A DNA stretch of 64,000 bases. It comes from Collimonas sp. OK242. Its GTDB lineage: Bacteria; Pseudomonadota; Gammaproteobacteria; Burkholderiales; Burkholderiaceae_D. This document shows, piece by piece, positions 8,198 through 17,557 of the stretch. The notes under the pieces were generated by a model. That model was not told where the DNA came from. It saw nothing but the letters and a program-made list of their open reading frames with translations, and did no database searches. The stretch spans positions 124,001-188,000 of the forward strand of contig NZ_FNOR01000011.1 of NCBI RefSeq assembly GCF_900107095.1. Direction: 5' to 3'. Positions within the stretch are counted from its first letter, which is position 1; each line of letters begins with the position of its first letter. A program made the translations under genes and the position numbers.

Positions 8198-8971
8198 CTA
8201 GCGTACCGGCAAAAACTGCAAAAACGTGCCGCCCACCATATTCTGCAAATAGCTGATACCGGCGCGCTTGTACTTCTCGGTCGTCATTTCAGCCAGTAAA
8301 TCGATGCGGCCGATGATCTTGCCGAACTCTCTTTCAAAACTGACGTTGCGTTCGCTGTCGCTGATGTCGTTGGACAGCAGCAAAGGCTGGCCAGCAGGGT
8401 TTTTCCGGCTGTTGAGTATCCACGACGCTATCTCCATGTTGCGGGCGGCGTTGTACAGATACTGGGCGTCGAAACCGTCAATCAGATAAAACCTGGTTTT
8501 ACCGCCATGCGCGACGATGATCATGTCGGCTGCGGCGTAGATAAAAGCCGCCGCCCGGTCGCCGCTGAAATCCGGGCTTAGCGCCAGCGACAAGGCCTGG
8601 ATATCATGCTTTCCTCGCAGCTCCGGCCACGGCTGCCGGGTTTCGATAGCATCGCGCACGCGCTTGATCGCCAGTTCGCGGCTGGTGGCGGTCTTTTTCC
8701 ATTCGGCCGGATTGCGCCGGTACAATTTATCCAGCAGGCGATAAAGACTGTCCAGATTGTCACGCATGGCAAGAGTCGCGAAACGATTGACATCGGACTG
8801 CGCCAGTTCCGCGCCGCTGGTGGACGCCCCCTGGACTTCGCCGTGCGGCGCCGGTGCCGGCGCCAGTAGGCCGCAAGCGCCGAGTCCCAAACACATCAGG
8901 CATAGCGGGACCACCAGTAAAAATGATGATAAATCGACATTGTAACGATTGGTATTTGCCTTAATCGCCAT
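8198..8971 (-). CDS. Hypothetical lipoprotein
   Basis: 257 residues of unknown function. The N-terminus is a signal sequence with lipobox (LCLMCLGLGACG, Cys about residue 33), so the protein is probably lipid-anchored in the cell envelope. The rest is mixed alpha/beta with no motif I recognise; a patch AAFIYAAADMIIVAHGGKTRFYLIDGFDAQ suggests a compact domain (shortest diagnostic piece IVAHGGKTRFYLIDGFDAQ). No Shine-Dalgarno is obvious at 8971. It is convergent with the antitoxin gene, six bases apart. Confidence 0.65.
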   Translation of the reverse strand: MAIKANTNRYNVDLSSFLLVVPLCLMCLGLGACGLLAPAPAPHGEVQGASTSGAELAQSDVNRFATLAMRDNLDSLYRLLDKLYRRNPAEWKKTATSRELAIKRVRDAIETRQPWPELRGKHDIQALSLALSPDFSGDRAAAFIYAAADMIIVAHGGKTRFYLIDGFDAQYLYNAARNMEIASWILNSRKNPAGQPLLLSNDISDSERNVSFEREFGKIIGRIDLLAEMTTEKYKRAGISYLQNMVGGTFLQFLPVR

Positions 8972-9174
8972 GTGCGGCCCGGCCCGGTAGGTAAATTAGC
9001 AAGCTCGCATCCATTGTAGAGAGTTGCAGCTTCGATAGCAGCCTTGTTGCAATGGTTCACATTTCTGCATATTTGCCCAAAAAAGATCAGCAAAAATGGG
9101 CGAAATGCAAACAGCGGGGCCATCTGCCATGCTGCAGGCGTATAATTTAGGGTTTGATTGCAAAAGAGCCGAAA

Positions 9175-10279
9175 ATGGAAGCCGAACGCTTAAATTCCCT
9201 ACAAAACCTGCTTGCGGACCTGACCAGCCGCGAAGCCGAACTTCGGAGGTATCTTTGACTTCGATACGAAGTTAGAGAAACTCGACCAGGTCAATGGCGA
9301 ACTGGAAGATCCGGAAGTCTGGAACGACCAGAAACGCGCCCAAGACCTGGGCAAGGAAAAGAAATCCCTGGAAGCCATCGTCCTGACGCTGACCAAGATC
9401 GAAGCCGATCTGCGCGACACCAGCGACCTGTTCCAGATGGCCCGCGAAGAGCAGGACGAAGAAACCATAGAGGCAGTCGAAGCCGATACCGATGGCCTGC
9501 GCAAGCTGGTCGAAGGCATGGAATTCCGCCGCATGTTCAGCAATCCGATGGATCCCAACAACTGCTTCATCGATATCCAGGCAGGCGCCGGCGGTACCGA
9601 AGCGCAGGATTGGGCATCGATGCTGCTGCGCCAGTATTTGCGCTATTGCGAACGCAAGGGTTTCAAGGTCGACATCCTGGAGCAGTCCGACGGTGAAGTG
9701 GCCGGCATCAAGACCGCCACGCTCAAGGTCGAGGGCGATTACGCGTACGGCTTCCTGCGCACCGAAACCGGCGTGCATCGGCTGGTGCGCAAATCGCCTT
9801 TCGACTCCGCCAACGGCCGCCACACCTCGTTTTCCAGCCTGTTCGTGTACCCGGAAGTGGATGATTCGATCGATATCGACGTCAACCCGGCCGATGTCCG
9901 CGTCGATACTTACCGCGCATCCGGCGCCGGCGGCCAGCACATCAACAAGACCGACTCCGCAGTGCGCCTGACGCATATGCCGTCCGGCATTGTCGTGCAA
10001 TGCCAGAACGACCGCAGCCAGCACCGCAACCGCGCCGAAGCGTGGGACATGCTGAAAGCCAAGCTGTACGAACTGGAATTGCGCAAGCGCATGAGCGAGC
10101 AGCAAAAGCTGGAAGACTCCAAGACCGATGTCGGCTGGGGCCACCAGATCCGCTCTTACGTGCTGGATCAATCGCGCATCAAGGATTTGCGCACCAACTT
10201 TGAGAGCGGCAATACCAAGGCCATCCTCGACGGCGATCTTGACGACTTCATCGCTGCCTCGCTCAAGCAAGGCGTGTAA
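9175..10279 (+). CDS. prfB: Peptide chain release factor 2 (programmed +1 frameshift)
   Basis: Recognises UGA and UAA stop codons and triggers peptide release. Translation starts at ATG 9175 and reads 27 codons to CTT at 9253-9255. It then meets an in-frame TGA (9256-9258) and shifts +1 to continue at GAC (9257). The CTTTGAC slippery site and the upstream AGGAGG-like CGGAGGTAT are the classical autoregulatory signal: low RF2 causes slow UGA reading and more frameshifting. The shifted product is 367 residues, normal for RF2. Stop-recognition tripeptide SPF ([12 protein letters not shown]) and the catalytic GGQ ([15 protein letters not shown]) are intact. lysS follows about 100 bases downstream. 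A TATAAT at 9141 is a possible -10. Confidence 0.96.
9247..9259 (+). promoter_or_regulatory. prfB: prfB programmed +1 frameshift site
   Basis: An internal Shine-Dalgarno-like AGG (part of CGGAGG, 9244-9249) precedes CTT TGA C at 9253-9259. Ribosomes paused at the TGA slip forward one base onto GAC. This is the conserved RF2 autoregulation device and explains why the frame appears split. Confidence 0.95.
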
Positions 10280-10301
10280 GTTGCAAAGCAGTTGCAAGCC
10301 A

Positions 10302-10324
10302 TGCCACGGACCAGGTCCGTGGCA
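10302..10324. repeat. Perfect 11+1+11 palindrome between prfB and lysS
   Basis: TGCCACGGACC, one base, GGTCCGTGGCA. It would form a tight hairpin in RNA but has no T-run, so it is not an obvious intrinsic terminator. It may be a processing or pausing element, or a protein-binding dyad. Confidence 0.6.
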
Positions 10325-10380
10325 ATGCCTTCCTCGCCGCACCACAGACGTTTCACCGCATCACTTTAAAAGACACTGAC

Positions 10381-11907
10381 ATGACGACAGACAATCAGCA
10401 GCAACCTGTCCCGCAAGACGAAAATAAAATCATCGCTGAACGCCGCAACAAGCTCGGCGCCCTGCGCACGCAAGGCGTGGCTTTCCCTAACGACTTCCGG
10501 CCGATGCACAAGGCCGCCAGCATCCAGGCCGAATATGCCGAACAGGAAAACGACGCGCTGGACGCTGCGGCGGTCAAGGTTGTGGTTGCCGGCCGCATGA
10601 TGTTGAAACGGGTGATGGGCAAGGCTTCCTTCGCCACCTTGCAGGACGCCTCAGGCAGTAATGCCGACGGCCGCATCCAGCTATTCATCACCAAAGAAAA
10701 TATCGGCGAAGATAATTACGATAGTTTCAAGCATTACGACCTAGGCGACATTCTCGGCGCCGAAGGCATGCTGTTCAAGACCAAGACCGGCGAGCTGTCG
10801 ATCAAGGTGACTACCCTGCGCCTGCTGACCAAATCGCTGCGCCCGCTGCCGGATAAATTCCACGGCCTGGCCGATCAGGAAACCAAATACCGCCAGCGTT
10901 ACGTCGACCTGATCATGAACGAAGATACGCGCCGCACCTTCAAAGTGCGTACCGCTGCGATGTCGTCGATCCGCCGCTTCATGGAAAAGAACGACTTCAT
11001 GGAAGTCGAAACGCCGATGCTGCACGCCATCCCCGGCGGCGCCGCGGCCAAGCCGTTCATCACCCACCACAATGCGCTGGACATGCAAATGTTCCTGCGC
11101 ATCGCGCCTGAACTGTATCTGAAGCGGCTGGTGGTGGGCGGTTTCGAACGCGTGTTTGAAGTCAATCGCAATTTCCGTAATGAAGGCGTGTCACCGCGCC
11201 ACAATCCGGAATTCACGATGATGGAATTCTATGCGGCATACGTCGACTATCAATGGCTGATGAATTTCACCGAGCAAGTGATCCGCCAGGCAGCTATCGA
11301 TGCCCACGGCACTGCCACCCTGATTTATCAAGGCCGCGAACTGGATCTGAGCAAGCCGTTCCAGCGTTTGACGATTGTCGGCGCCATCAACAAATATGCG
11401 CCGCAATACCAGGACGAGCAACTGCAGGATGCCGAGTTCATCAAGGCCGAATTGAAAAAATTCGGCGTCAAGCCGCACGCCCACGCCGGCCTCGGCGCGC
11501 TGCAGCTGGCCTTGTTTGAAGAGACCGCAGAAGCGCAACTGTGGGATCCGACCTACATCGTCGATTATCCGGTCGAAGTATCGCCATTGGCGCGCGCCTC
11601 CGATACCGTGCCAGGCATCACCGAACGCTTCGAGCTGTTCGTCACCGGCCGCGAAATCGCCAACGGCTTCTCCGAGTTGAACGACTCGGAAGACCAGGCC
11701 GCCCGCTTCCAGGCGCAGGTTGCAGCCAAAGACGCCGGCGACGAAGAAGCCATGTTTTTCGACGCCGACTATATCCGCGCGCTGGAATACGGCATGCCTC
11801 CAACCGGCGGTTGCGGCATTGGCATCGATCGCCTGATGATGCTGATTACCGACTCGCCGAACATCCGCGACGTGCTCCTGTTCCCGCATCTGCGCCGCGA
11901 AGACTGA
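10381..11907 (+). CDS. lysS: Lysyl-tRNA synthetase (class II)
   Basis: Charges tRNA-Lys. 508 residues, the usual length. An N-terminal OB-fold anticodon-binding domain (about 60-160, [21 protein letters not shown]) is followed by the class II catalytic core. Motif 1 is around [17 protein letters not shown], motif 2 is [21 protein letters not shown], and motif 3 is [20 protein letters not shown]. prfB-lysS adjacency is common in Proteobacteria. The start at 10381 lacks a strong Shine-Dalgarno but is supported by family alignment. Confidence 0.96.
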   Translation: MTTDNQQQPVPQDENKIIAERRNKLGALRTQGVAFPNDFRPMHKAASIQAEYAEQENDALDAAAVKVVVAGRMMLKRVMGKASFATLQDASGSNADGRIQLFITKENIGEDNYDSFKHYDLGDILGAEGMLFKTKTGELSIKVTTLRLLTKSLRPLPDKFHGLADQETKYRQRYVDLIMNEDTRRTFKVRTAAMSSIRRFMEKNDFMEVETPMLHAIPGGAAAKPFITHHNALDMQMFLRIAPELYLKRLVVGGFERVFEVNRNFRNEGVSPRHNPEFTMMEFYAAYVDYQWLMNFTEQVIRQAAIDAHGTATLIYQGRELDLSKPFQRLTIVGAINKYAPQYQDEQLQDAEFIKAELKKFGVKPHAHAGLGALQLALFEETAEAQLWDPTYIVDYPVEVSPLARASDTVPGITERFELFVTGREIANGFSELNDSEDQAARFQAQVAAKDAGDEEAMFFDADYIRALEYGMPPTGGCGIGIDRLMMLITDSPNIRDVLLFPHLRRED

Positions 11908-11927
11908 TCAATCGGCAGCAACGCAGC

Positions 11928-11990
11928 CAAATGGGGTCAGGGTAATTTACGACAGTCTCATCGTCGTAAATCACCCTGACCCCATTTGAC
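11928..11990. repeat. GGGGTCAG-type palindromic repeat, copy 2
   Basis: Left arm CAAATGGGGTCAGGGT and right arm ACCCTGACCCCATTTG, with nested TTTACGAC/GTCGTAAA, make a nearly complete hairpin directly after lysS. It is the same repeat family as at 5686-5765. An isolated half-motif, AATTCGACTCTGACCCC, follows at 12029-12045. The 264-base space 11908-12171 otherwise contains only the ribosome binding site of the next gene. Confidence 0.75.
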
Positions 11991-12171
11991 GTTCCACGGA
12001 GTAAAAAAGTTGGCAATCATGAAAAACAATTCGACTCTGACCCCAATTCTTTTCTTGGCACGGGAACTCGTTACATAAGGATACATCTGACACATTATCT
12101 ACATAGCGTTCGGCACCTGAACCTTTGATAATTACAATATCCAACAATCAAAAATTCCCCTGGAGGTAATA

Positions 12172-12873
12172 ATGGACAACCCGAAACCAAGTAGCCGCAT
12201 TCATCCACTGGTCGCCGGCGCGGCCGTGGCAGTGACGCTGGCCAGCCTGGTAGGCGTGGCCGCCATGACCGGCCTGTTCCCTAGCTCGCAAGGTTCGAAT
12301 CCGGCGCAAGTCGCCGCTATGTCGACAGCGCCGGCAGACTATAACAACCAGCAGCAGAACGGCCAAGCGATGCCAAATGGCGCACCGGCTGGCAACCAGA
12401 ACGGCTATTATCAGCAACAGCCGCAGCAGCAACAAACACAGCAGCAACTGCAGCAGGCACAGGATCCAAGGCAAGCGCCGCGTCCCGAGTATGCCGCTGC
12501 TCCGCGCCAGCAAGAACAAGCGCCCCAACAACCAGCCATCTGCCACAGTTGCGGCCGGGTCGAGTCGATCCAGGCAATCCAGCATGCAGTACCGACTAGC
12601 GGTGTAGGTATCGCGGCAGGCGCGCTGCTGGGCGGCGTCCTGGGGCATCAGGTCGGCCATGGCAACGGCAACACCCTGGCGACTGTCGCCGGCGCTGTTG
12701 GCGGCGGCTTTGCGGGCAATGAAGTAGAAAAACGCACTCGCACCAACACCACCTATCAAGTCATGGTGCGGATGGACGACGGCAAGGTCCGCAGCTTCCC
12801 GCAATCCAGCCAGGGATGGCGCGTCGGCGATCCGGTCCGTGTAGTCAACGGCCACCTGGAAGGACGCGGTTAA
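12172..12873 (+). CDS. Glycine-zipper 2TM domain outer-membrane/periplasmic protein
   Basis: 233 residues. One N-terminal transmembrane/signal segment (about 13-35) is followed by a low-complexity Gln/Asn/Pro-rich linker (about 60-125, many QQ repeats). A short CHSCG motif (about 124-128) comes next, then a glycine-zipper hairpin (GIAAGALLGGVLGHQVGHG and AGAVGGGFAGNEVEK, about 143-180) of the SlyB/Rickettsia 17-kDa antigen type. A C-terminal beta region YQVMVRMDDGKVRSF closes the protein. Relatives are envelope-integrity proteins with no enzymatic role. The start has an excellent ribosome binding site (GGAGG seven bases upstream). The CHSCG pair is unusual for this family and could bind metal or form a disulfide. 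Confidence 0.8.
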   Translation: MDNPKPSSRIHPLVAGAAVAVTLASLVGVAAMTGLFPSSQGSNPAQVAAMSTAPADYNNQQQNGQAMPNGAPAGNQNGYYQQQPQQQQTQQQLQQAQDPRQAPRPEYAAAPRQQEQAPQQPAICHSCGRVESIQAIQHAVPTSGVGIAAGALLGGVLGHQVGHGNGNTLATVAGAVGGGFAGNEVEKRTRTNTTYQVMVRMDDGKVRSFPQSSQGWRVGDPVRVVNGHLEGRG

Positions 12874-12895
12874 ACCGCATCGGCCTGAAGCTGAA

Positions 12896-12945
12896 AAAGA
12901 AAAACCCGCTGTCGCTACAATCGTAGCGGCAGCGGGTTTTTCTTT
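12896..12945. terminator. Bidirectional intrinsic terminator between the 2TM gene and the isc operon
   Basis: Stem AAAAACCCGCTGTCGCTAC with its partner GTAGCGGCAGCGGGTTTTT (one G-T wobble) around a four-base loop. There is a T-run on one side and an A-run on the other, so it can terminate both the plus-strand gene ending at 12873 and the minus-strand isc operon ending at 12964. Confidence 0.88.
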
Positions 12946-12963
12946 ATGGCGGCACTTTTTTTA

Positions 12964-13158
12964 TTAACGGGCTTCTTCTATCCAGGCTGCTTGTATCGCT
13001 TCCAGGATCTTCTCGCCGGAGCGATTCGGCTCGTCCTCGAAGCCGTCCAGTTCAAGCACCCATTTGTGCAGGTCGGTAAAGCGGATCTTCTCCGGATCGG
13101 TATCCGGGAATTTGTCGTACAAGGCTTCTGCAACGCGCAATGTATCGGTCCATTTCAT
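12964..13158 (-). CDS. iscX: Fe-S cluster assembly protein IscX
   Basis: 64-residue acidic protein (MKWTDTLRVAEALYDKFPD... DLHKWVLELDGF) matching IscX/YfhJ in length and sequence. IscX binds IscS and iron and modulates the rate of cluster synthesis. It is the last gene of the isc operon, 37 bases after fdx, as in E. coli. Confidence 0.93.
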   Translation of the reverse strand: MKWTDTLRVAEALYDKFPDTDPEKIRFTDLHKWVLELDGFEDEPNRSGEKILEAIQAAWIEEAR

Positions 13159-13195
13159 GGTGCTGGTCCTCTCGTTTAGTGGGGCCTAATGACGC

Positions 13196-13534
13196 TTAGT
13201 GATTCTCGCTGGCGTGGTTGATCGTGTACTTCGGGATCTCGACCACCAGGTCTTCCTTGCCGACGATGGCCTGGCATGACAGGCGCGAAGTCGCTTCCAG
13301 GCCCCAGGCCATGTCCAGCAAATCTTCTTCCTTATCGTCCAGCTCGTTCAGGGATGCGTAGCCTTCGCGCACCACTACATGGCAAGTAGTGCAGGCACAG
13401 GATTTCTCGCAAGCGTGTTCGATCTCGATATGATGCGTGAGCAAGGCATCGCAAACGGATTGGCCGCTTGGGGCGTCGATCACGACGCCCTCCGGGCAGA
13501 AAGTAGGATGGGGCAATACGACGATTTGGGGCAC
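13196..13534 (-). CDS. fdx: ISC-type [2Fe-2S] ferredoxin
   Basis: 112-residue adrenodoxin-like ferredoxin that supplies electrons during cluster assembly. Four cluster cysteines are visible: CEKSCACTTC (Cys-x5-Cys-x2-Cys pattern) and LSCQA near residue 90, with the typical HxxVREG and DLVVEIPKYTINHASENH C-terminus (short form VEIPKYTINH). It lies between hscA and iscX in the operon. Confidence 0.94.
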   Translation of the reverse strand: MPQIVVLPHPTFCPEGVVIDAPSGQSVCDALLTHHIEIEHACEKSCACTTCHVVVREGYASLNELDDKEEDLLDMAWGLEATSRLSCQAIVGKEDLVVEIPKYTINHASENH

Positions 13535-13583
13535 TTGGTTTACCTCGGGAATAGGTTGAGTCTTTATGAATTTATATAATTTT

Positions 13584-15449
13584 CTATGACACCTGGTCCA
13601 GTGTCTTGCCGGTCAGCGCATCATGCACGCTGCGGTCCATGCGGCGTGCGGCGAACTCTTCTGTGCCATGCGCCAGCGCATCGACTGCAGCCTTGATGAC
13701 TACATGATCCGTGCCCTGCGCCTGCACGCGGACGGCATCGATCAAGCCGGCTATGTCGACCCGCTCCTGCTCGGACAGCAAGGCGGCGTCGGCTTGCAAA
13801 GCCGATTCGGTGGCCAGCACGATACGCTCCGCCTCCACCTGTTCTTCTCTCAAGGCACGCGCTTGCATGTCGACATCGGCCGAAGCAAACGACTCCTGCA
13901 ACATCCTGGCGATGTCGTCGTCCGCCAATCCGTAAGACGGCTTGACGCTGATCGACGCCTCCACGCCGGAACGCAATTCGCGCGCCGAGACCGACAGCAA
14001 TCCATCTGCATCGACCTGATAGGTCACGCGGATTCTTGCCGCGCCGGCCGCCATCGGCGGAATCCCGCGCAACTCGAACTTCGCCAGCGAACGGCAATCG
14101 CTGACCAGCTCGCGCTCGCCCTGCAAGACCTGGATCGCCATCGCAGTCTGGCCATCCTTGAAGGTGGTGAACTCTTGCGCACGCGCGCAAGGAATGGTCG
14201 AATTGCGTGGAATAACCTTCTCCACCAGGCCGCCCATGGTTTCTATGCCTAGCGACAACGGGATCACATCCAGCAGCAGCCAGTCATCGCCGGCAGCGCG
14301 GTTGCCGGCCAGCAGATTGGCCTGGATCGCAGCGCCCAGCGCCACTACTTTGTCAGGATCGATATTCGCCAGCGGCGTAGTCTGGAAATAAGCGCCGACC
14401 GCTTTGCGAATGCTTGGCATGCGGGTAGCGCCGCCGACCAGCACCACGCCATCCACGTCATCCACGCTCAATTCAGCATCGCGCAGCGCCTTCCGCGTCG
14501 GCGTCAAGGTCTTGGCGACCAGATGCTGGGTAATCTCGTCAAAAATCGCCGACGTCAGCAGCAAATGCACTTGTTCGCCTGAACCCAGGGCGGCGTCGAT
14601 GGTGACCTCGGTTTTGGCGGAGAGCAGTTCCTTGGCTTCGCGCGCCTTGACCATCAGCACCCGCGCATCTTCATCGGACAAGGGCGCCAGCCCTGCTTCC
14701 TGGCTGATCCAGCAAATTACCCGGTGATCGAAATCATCGCCGCCCAGTGCCGAATCGCCGCCGGTTGCCAGCACTTCGAACACGCCCTTGGTCAGTTTCA
14801 AGATTGAAATATCGAAAGTACCGCCGCCCAGGTCATACACCACGTACACGCCTTCCGAGGCATTATCCAGGCCGTAGGCTATCGCCGCAGCGGTAGGCTC
14901 GTTGAGCAAACGCAGCACATTGAGGCCGGCCAGTTTGGCGGCATCCTTGGTGGCCTGGCGTTGCGCATCGTCGAAATAAGCCGGCACCGTAATCACCGCG
15001 CCGACCAGATCGTCACCCAGCGCATCTTCCGCTTGCTGACGCAGCGTGGCCAGGATTTCAGCGGAAATTTCAACCGGGCTCTTGACCCCGGCGGCCGTCT
15101 TCAATTGCACCATGCCCGGCACATCGAGGAAATCGTAAGGCAGGTTTTCTGCGTAGGCGATATCTTTCAGGCCGCGTCCCATGAAACGCTTGACCGACAG
15201 GATGGTGTTCTTCGGATCGGTGGTCTGCGCAGCCTGCGCCTTGTAGCCGATATGCGCATTGCCGTTCGGCAGATAACGCACGATGGATGGCAACAAAGGC
15301 CGCCCCGCTTCATCGTTGAGCACTTCGGGGATGCTGTTGCGCACCGTCGCGACCAGGGAATTGGTGGTGCCCAGGTCGATCCCTACCGCCAACCGATGCT
15401 GATGCGGCGCGGTGGACATTCCTGGTTCGGAGATTTGTAAAAGTGCCAT
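13584..15449 (-). CDS. hscA: Fe-S assembly Hsp70 chaperone HscA
   Basis: Specialised Hsp70 that, with HscB, drives cluster transfer from IscU in an ATP-dependent way. 621 residues. The ATPase domain shows [14 protein letters not shown] (residues about 23-36), [13 protein letters not shown] and [14 protein letters not shown]. The substrate domain and a C-terminal helical lid follow. Compared with DnaK the C-terminal tail is short, as expected for HscA. The gene follows a LysE-type exporter instead of hscB directly, which is unusual. Confidence 0.95.
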   Translation of the reverse strand: MALLQISEPGMSTAPHQHRLAVGIDLGTTNSLVATVRNSIPEVLNDEAGRPLLPSIVRYLPNGNAHIGYKAQAAQTTDPKNTILSVKRFMGRGLKDIAYAENLPYDFLDVPGMVQLKTAAGVKSPVEISAEILATLRQQAEDALGDDLVGAVITVPAYFDDAQRQATKDAAKLAGLNVLRLLNEPTAAAIAYGLDNASEGVYVVYDLGGGTFDISILKLTKGVFEVLATGGDSALGGDDFDHRVICWISQEAGLAPLSDEDARVLMVKAREAKELLSAKTEVTIDAALGSGEQVHLLLTSAIFDEITQHLVAKTLTPTRKALRDAELSVDDVDGVVLVGGATRMPSIRKAVGAYFQTTPLANIDPDKVVALGAAIQANLLAGNRAAGDDWLLLDVIPLSLGIETMGGLVEKVIPRNSTIPCARAQEFTTFKDGQTAMAIQVLQGERELVSDCRSLAKFELRGIPPMAAGAARIRVTYQVDADGLLSVSARELRSGVEASISVKPSYGLADDDIARMLQESFASADVDMQARALREEQVEAERIVLATESALQADAALLSEQERVDIAGLIDAVRVQAQGTDHVVIKAAVDALAHGTEEFAARRMDRSVHDALTGKTLDQVS

Positions 15450-15476
15450 AGGGTGACTTGCTTTTCGATTATTGCT

Positions 15477-16091
15477 TTATTGTGGCAGAGCGATGCGAAT
15501 ACCGAGTCCGATAAATGCACAGCCCGCCAAGCGGTTCATGGTGGTGGCGGCCGATTTCTTGCGTTGAAAGAACGCTCCGACCATGCCGGAAAAAAGGGCC
15601 ACCAGGCTGAAAATTGCCAGTGCCTGTGCGATGAATACCACCGCCAGCAGCAGCATCTGCGCCGGAATATGACCGGCGCCTGCATTCACGAACTGCGGCA
15701 GGAATGCGATAAAGAACAAGGTCACTTTCGGATTTAGCATGTTGGCGATCACGCTCTGCCAATAGATGCGCGACAGCTGCATGGGTTCGGCATTGCCTTG
15801 CAAATGGATCGCCGAGTGAGAACGCAAAGTACGCACGCCGATGTAGATCAGATACCCGGCGCCGGCATAACGCAGCAATGAGTAAGCCAGCGGCGAAGCC
15901 TTGATCAGCGCGGCAAAACCCAGTACGGCCAGCATGGTATGGAACATCAAGCCCGAGCTGAAACCCAGCGCGGAAACCAGGCCGGCTTTGCGGCCCTGCG
16001 TTATCCCGCGCGTCAGCACGTAGATATTGTCCGGCCCCGGGGCCAGGGTCAACGTCATTGCGGCAATCAAGAATAACCAGACTTCAGGCAT
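15477..16091 (-). CDS. LysE/RhtB-family amino-acid exporter inside the isc operon
   Basis: 204-residue inner-membrane protein with about six hydrophobic segments. It shows the LysE/RhtB N-terminal signature TLTLAPGPDNIYVLTRGITQGRKAG (core APGPDNIYVLTRGITQGRK) and the mid-protein motif NPKVTLFFIAFLPQFV. Family members export amino acids such as homoserine, threonine, leucine or cysteine derivatives. It sits between hscB (29 bases upstream) and hscA (27 bases downstream) in the same orientation, so it must be co-transcribed with the iron-sulfur genes. Substrate unknown; export of cysteine-pathway products is only a guess from context. Confidence 0.85.
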   Translation of the reverse strand: MPEVWLFLIAAMTLTLAPGPDNIYVLTRGITQGRKAGLVSALGFSSGLMFHTMLAVLGFAALIKASPLAYSLLRYAGAGYLIYIGVRTLRSHSAIHLQGNAEPMQLSRIYWQSVIANMLNPKVTLFFIAFLPQFVNAGAGHIPAQMLLLAVVFIAQALAIFSLVALFSGMVGAFFQRKKSAATTMNRLAGCAFIGLGIRIALPQ

Positions 16092-16120
16092 GCTCGTACT
16101 CGGTTAATAATTTTTCAATC

Positions 16121-16636
16121 TTACGATTCAAGAACGGCGAACGCATTGCCGATCTCTTCCCCAAATTTGTCCAGGAACATCAGCTGACGCACATATTGCG
16201 CAGCCTGCTGGAAATCCCGTGCATCCAGCAAAGCGCCGATGCGCTGCAGATCGGCCTTGCGGGCTGCGCGCAGTTCGCTGTCCAGTTGTTCCAGCGCCGG
16301 CACGCTCTTCGCGGCGCGCGCATCGTCCAGCGTTTCGCGCCATTCCATCTGCTGCATCAGGAACGCCGCCGGCATCGCCGTATTCGACTCGGCCTGCAAC
16401 TCAACGCCATTCAGTTCGCACAGATAGGCGGCGCGCTTGAACGGGCTCTTGAGCGTCTGATAGGCTTCGTTGGCGCGCGTCGTCCATTGCATCGCCACAC
16501 GCTTTTCAGCGCTGCTGGCGCTGGCGAAACGGTCCGGATGCGTCTGGTTCTGCACTTCGTGATAGGCGCGCTCCAGCGCCGCAAGGTCCAGCGTGAAATT
16601 TTGCGGCAGATGGAACAGTTCGAAATGATTTTGCAT
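16121..16636 (-). CDS. hscB: Fe-S assembly J-domain co-chaperone HscB
   Basis: 171-residue J-domain protein that recruits IscU to HscA and stimulates its ATPase. The J domain shows FELFHLPQNFTLDLAALERA and the HPD motif (QTHPDRFA, about residue 33). The C-terminal three-helix IscU-binding domain includes FLMQQMEWRE. The frame stays open upstream to 16681, but Met at 16636 (MQNHFELF) has GAGAA upstream and matches the family start. Confidence 0.93.
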   Translation of the reverse strand: MQNHFELFHLPQNFTLDLAALERAYHEVQNQTHPDRFASASSAEKRVAMQWTTRANEAYQTLKSPFKRAAYLCELNGVELQAESNTAMPAAFLMQQMEWRETLDDARAAKSVPALEQLDSELRAARKADLQRIGALLDARDFQQAAQYVRQLMFLDKFGEEIGNAFAVLES

Positions 16637-16732
16637 AGTTCTCAAAACAAAAGCCTGTTGGAGTGCAACAGGCTTGGTCATCCATCCAATCCAACGTGAT
16701 GCAGGGTCAACCGGACCGTCTGAAATCCAGCG

Positions 16733-17056
16733 TCAGATCCGGAAACTCTCGCCGCAACCACACTCATCCTTGACGTTCGGGTTGTAGAACTTGAAGCCCT
16801 CGTTCAAACCTTCGCGCGCAAAATCAAGCTCGGTGCCATCGATATAAGGCAGGCTCTTGGGATCGACAAACACCTGGATCCCGTGCGATTCGAACACGGC
16901 ATCTTCGTCAGTCTTCTCGTCCACGTATTCCAGCTTGTAAGCCAGCCCCGAGCAACCCGTCGTGCGCACGCCGAAGCGCAGGCCGATGCCCTTGCCGCGC
17001 CGCTCGATGTAGCGGTTGATATGCTTCGCCGCTTTTTCAGTAAGTGTGATTGCCAT
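16733..17056 (-). CDS. iscA: A-type Fe-S carrier protein IscA
   Basis: 107-residue A-type carrier/iron donor. The three conserved cysteines are present: [11 protein letters not shown] (about 35) and the C-terminal CGCGESF (about 99 and 101). It lies between iscU and hscB in the operon, as usual. Confidence 0.95.
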   Translation of the reverse strand: MAITLTEKAAKHINRYIERRGKGIGLRFGVRTTGCSGLAYKLEYVDEKTDEDAVFESHGIQVFVDPKSLPYIDGTELDFAREGLNEGFKFYNPNVKDECGCGESFRI

Positions 17057-17089
17057 ATGCCGTCGATCTCTTTCCGCTAGATTAGCTTT

Positions 17090-17488
17090 TTAAGCTGCCT
17101 GCTTCTGCTCGCCGTGCTTGGCTTTGTAATCCTCAACCGCGGCCTTGATCGCATCTTCAGCCAGGATAGAGCAGTGAATCTTGACCGGCGGCAGCGCCAG
17201 TTCTTCGGCGATCTGGGTGTTCTTGATCGACATCGCCTGATCCAGCGTCTTGCCCTTGACCCATTCGGTCACCAGCGACGACGAGGCAATCGCCGAACCG
17301 CAGCCGTAGGTCTTAAACTTGGCGTCCTGGATGATGCCGTCGGCGCCGACCTTGATCTGCAACTTCATGACGTCGCCGCATGCAGGCGCGCCGACCATAC
17401 CGGTACCCACGGTTTCGTCGCCTTTTTCAAAAGCGCCGACGTTGCGTGGATTTTCGTAGTGGTCCAAAACTTTTGCTGAATAAGACAT
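17090..17488 (-). CDS. iscU: Fe-S cluster scaffold IscU
   Basis: 132-residue scaffold on which [2Fe-2S] clusters are built. Conserved ligands: VGAPACGDVMKLQ (Cys37), TYGCGSAIASSS (Cys63) and HCSILAEDAI (Cys106). The HscA recognition motif LPPVK precedes Cys106. Family length is about 128, so it is full length. Confidence 0.97.
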   Translation of the reverse strand: MSYSAKVLDHYENPRNVGAFEKGDETVGTGMVGAPACGDVMKLQIKVGADGIIQDAKFKTYGCGSAIASSSLVTEWVKGKTLDQAMSIKNTQIAEELALPPVKIHCSILAEDAIKAAVEDYKAKHGEQKQAA

Positions 17489-17557
17489 TTTGCTACTCCT
17501 TGTTTGATGCCGCGGCGGTGAGTGTCACCAGATTTACCAAACCGCAGCGAAATCCTG

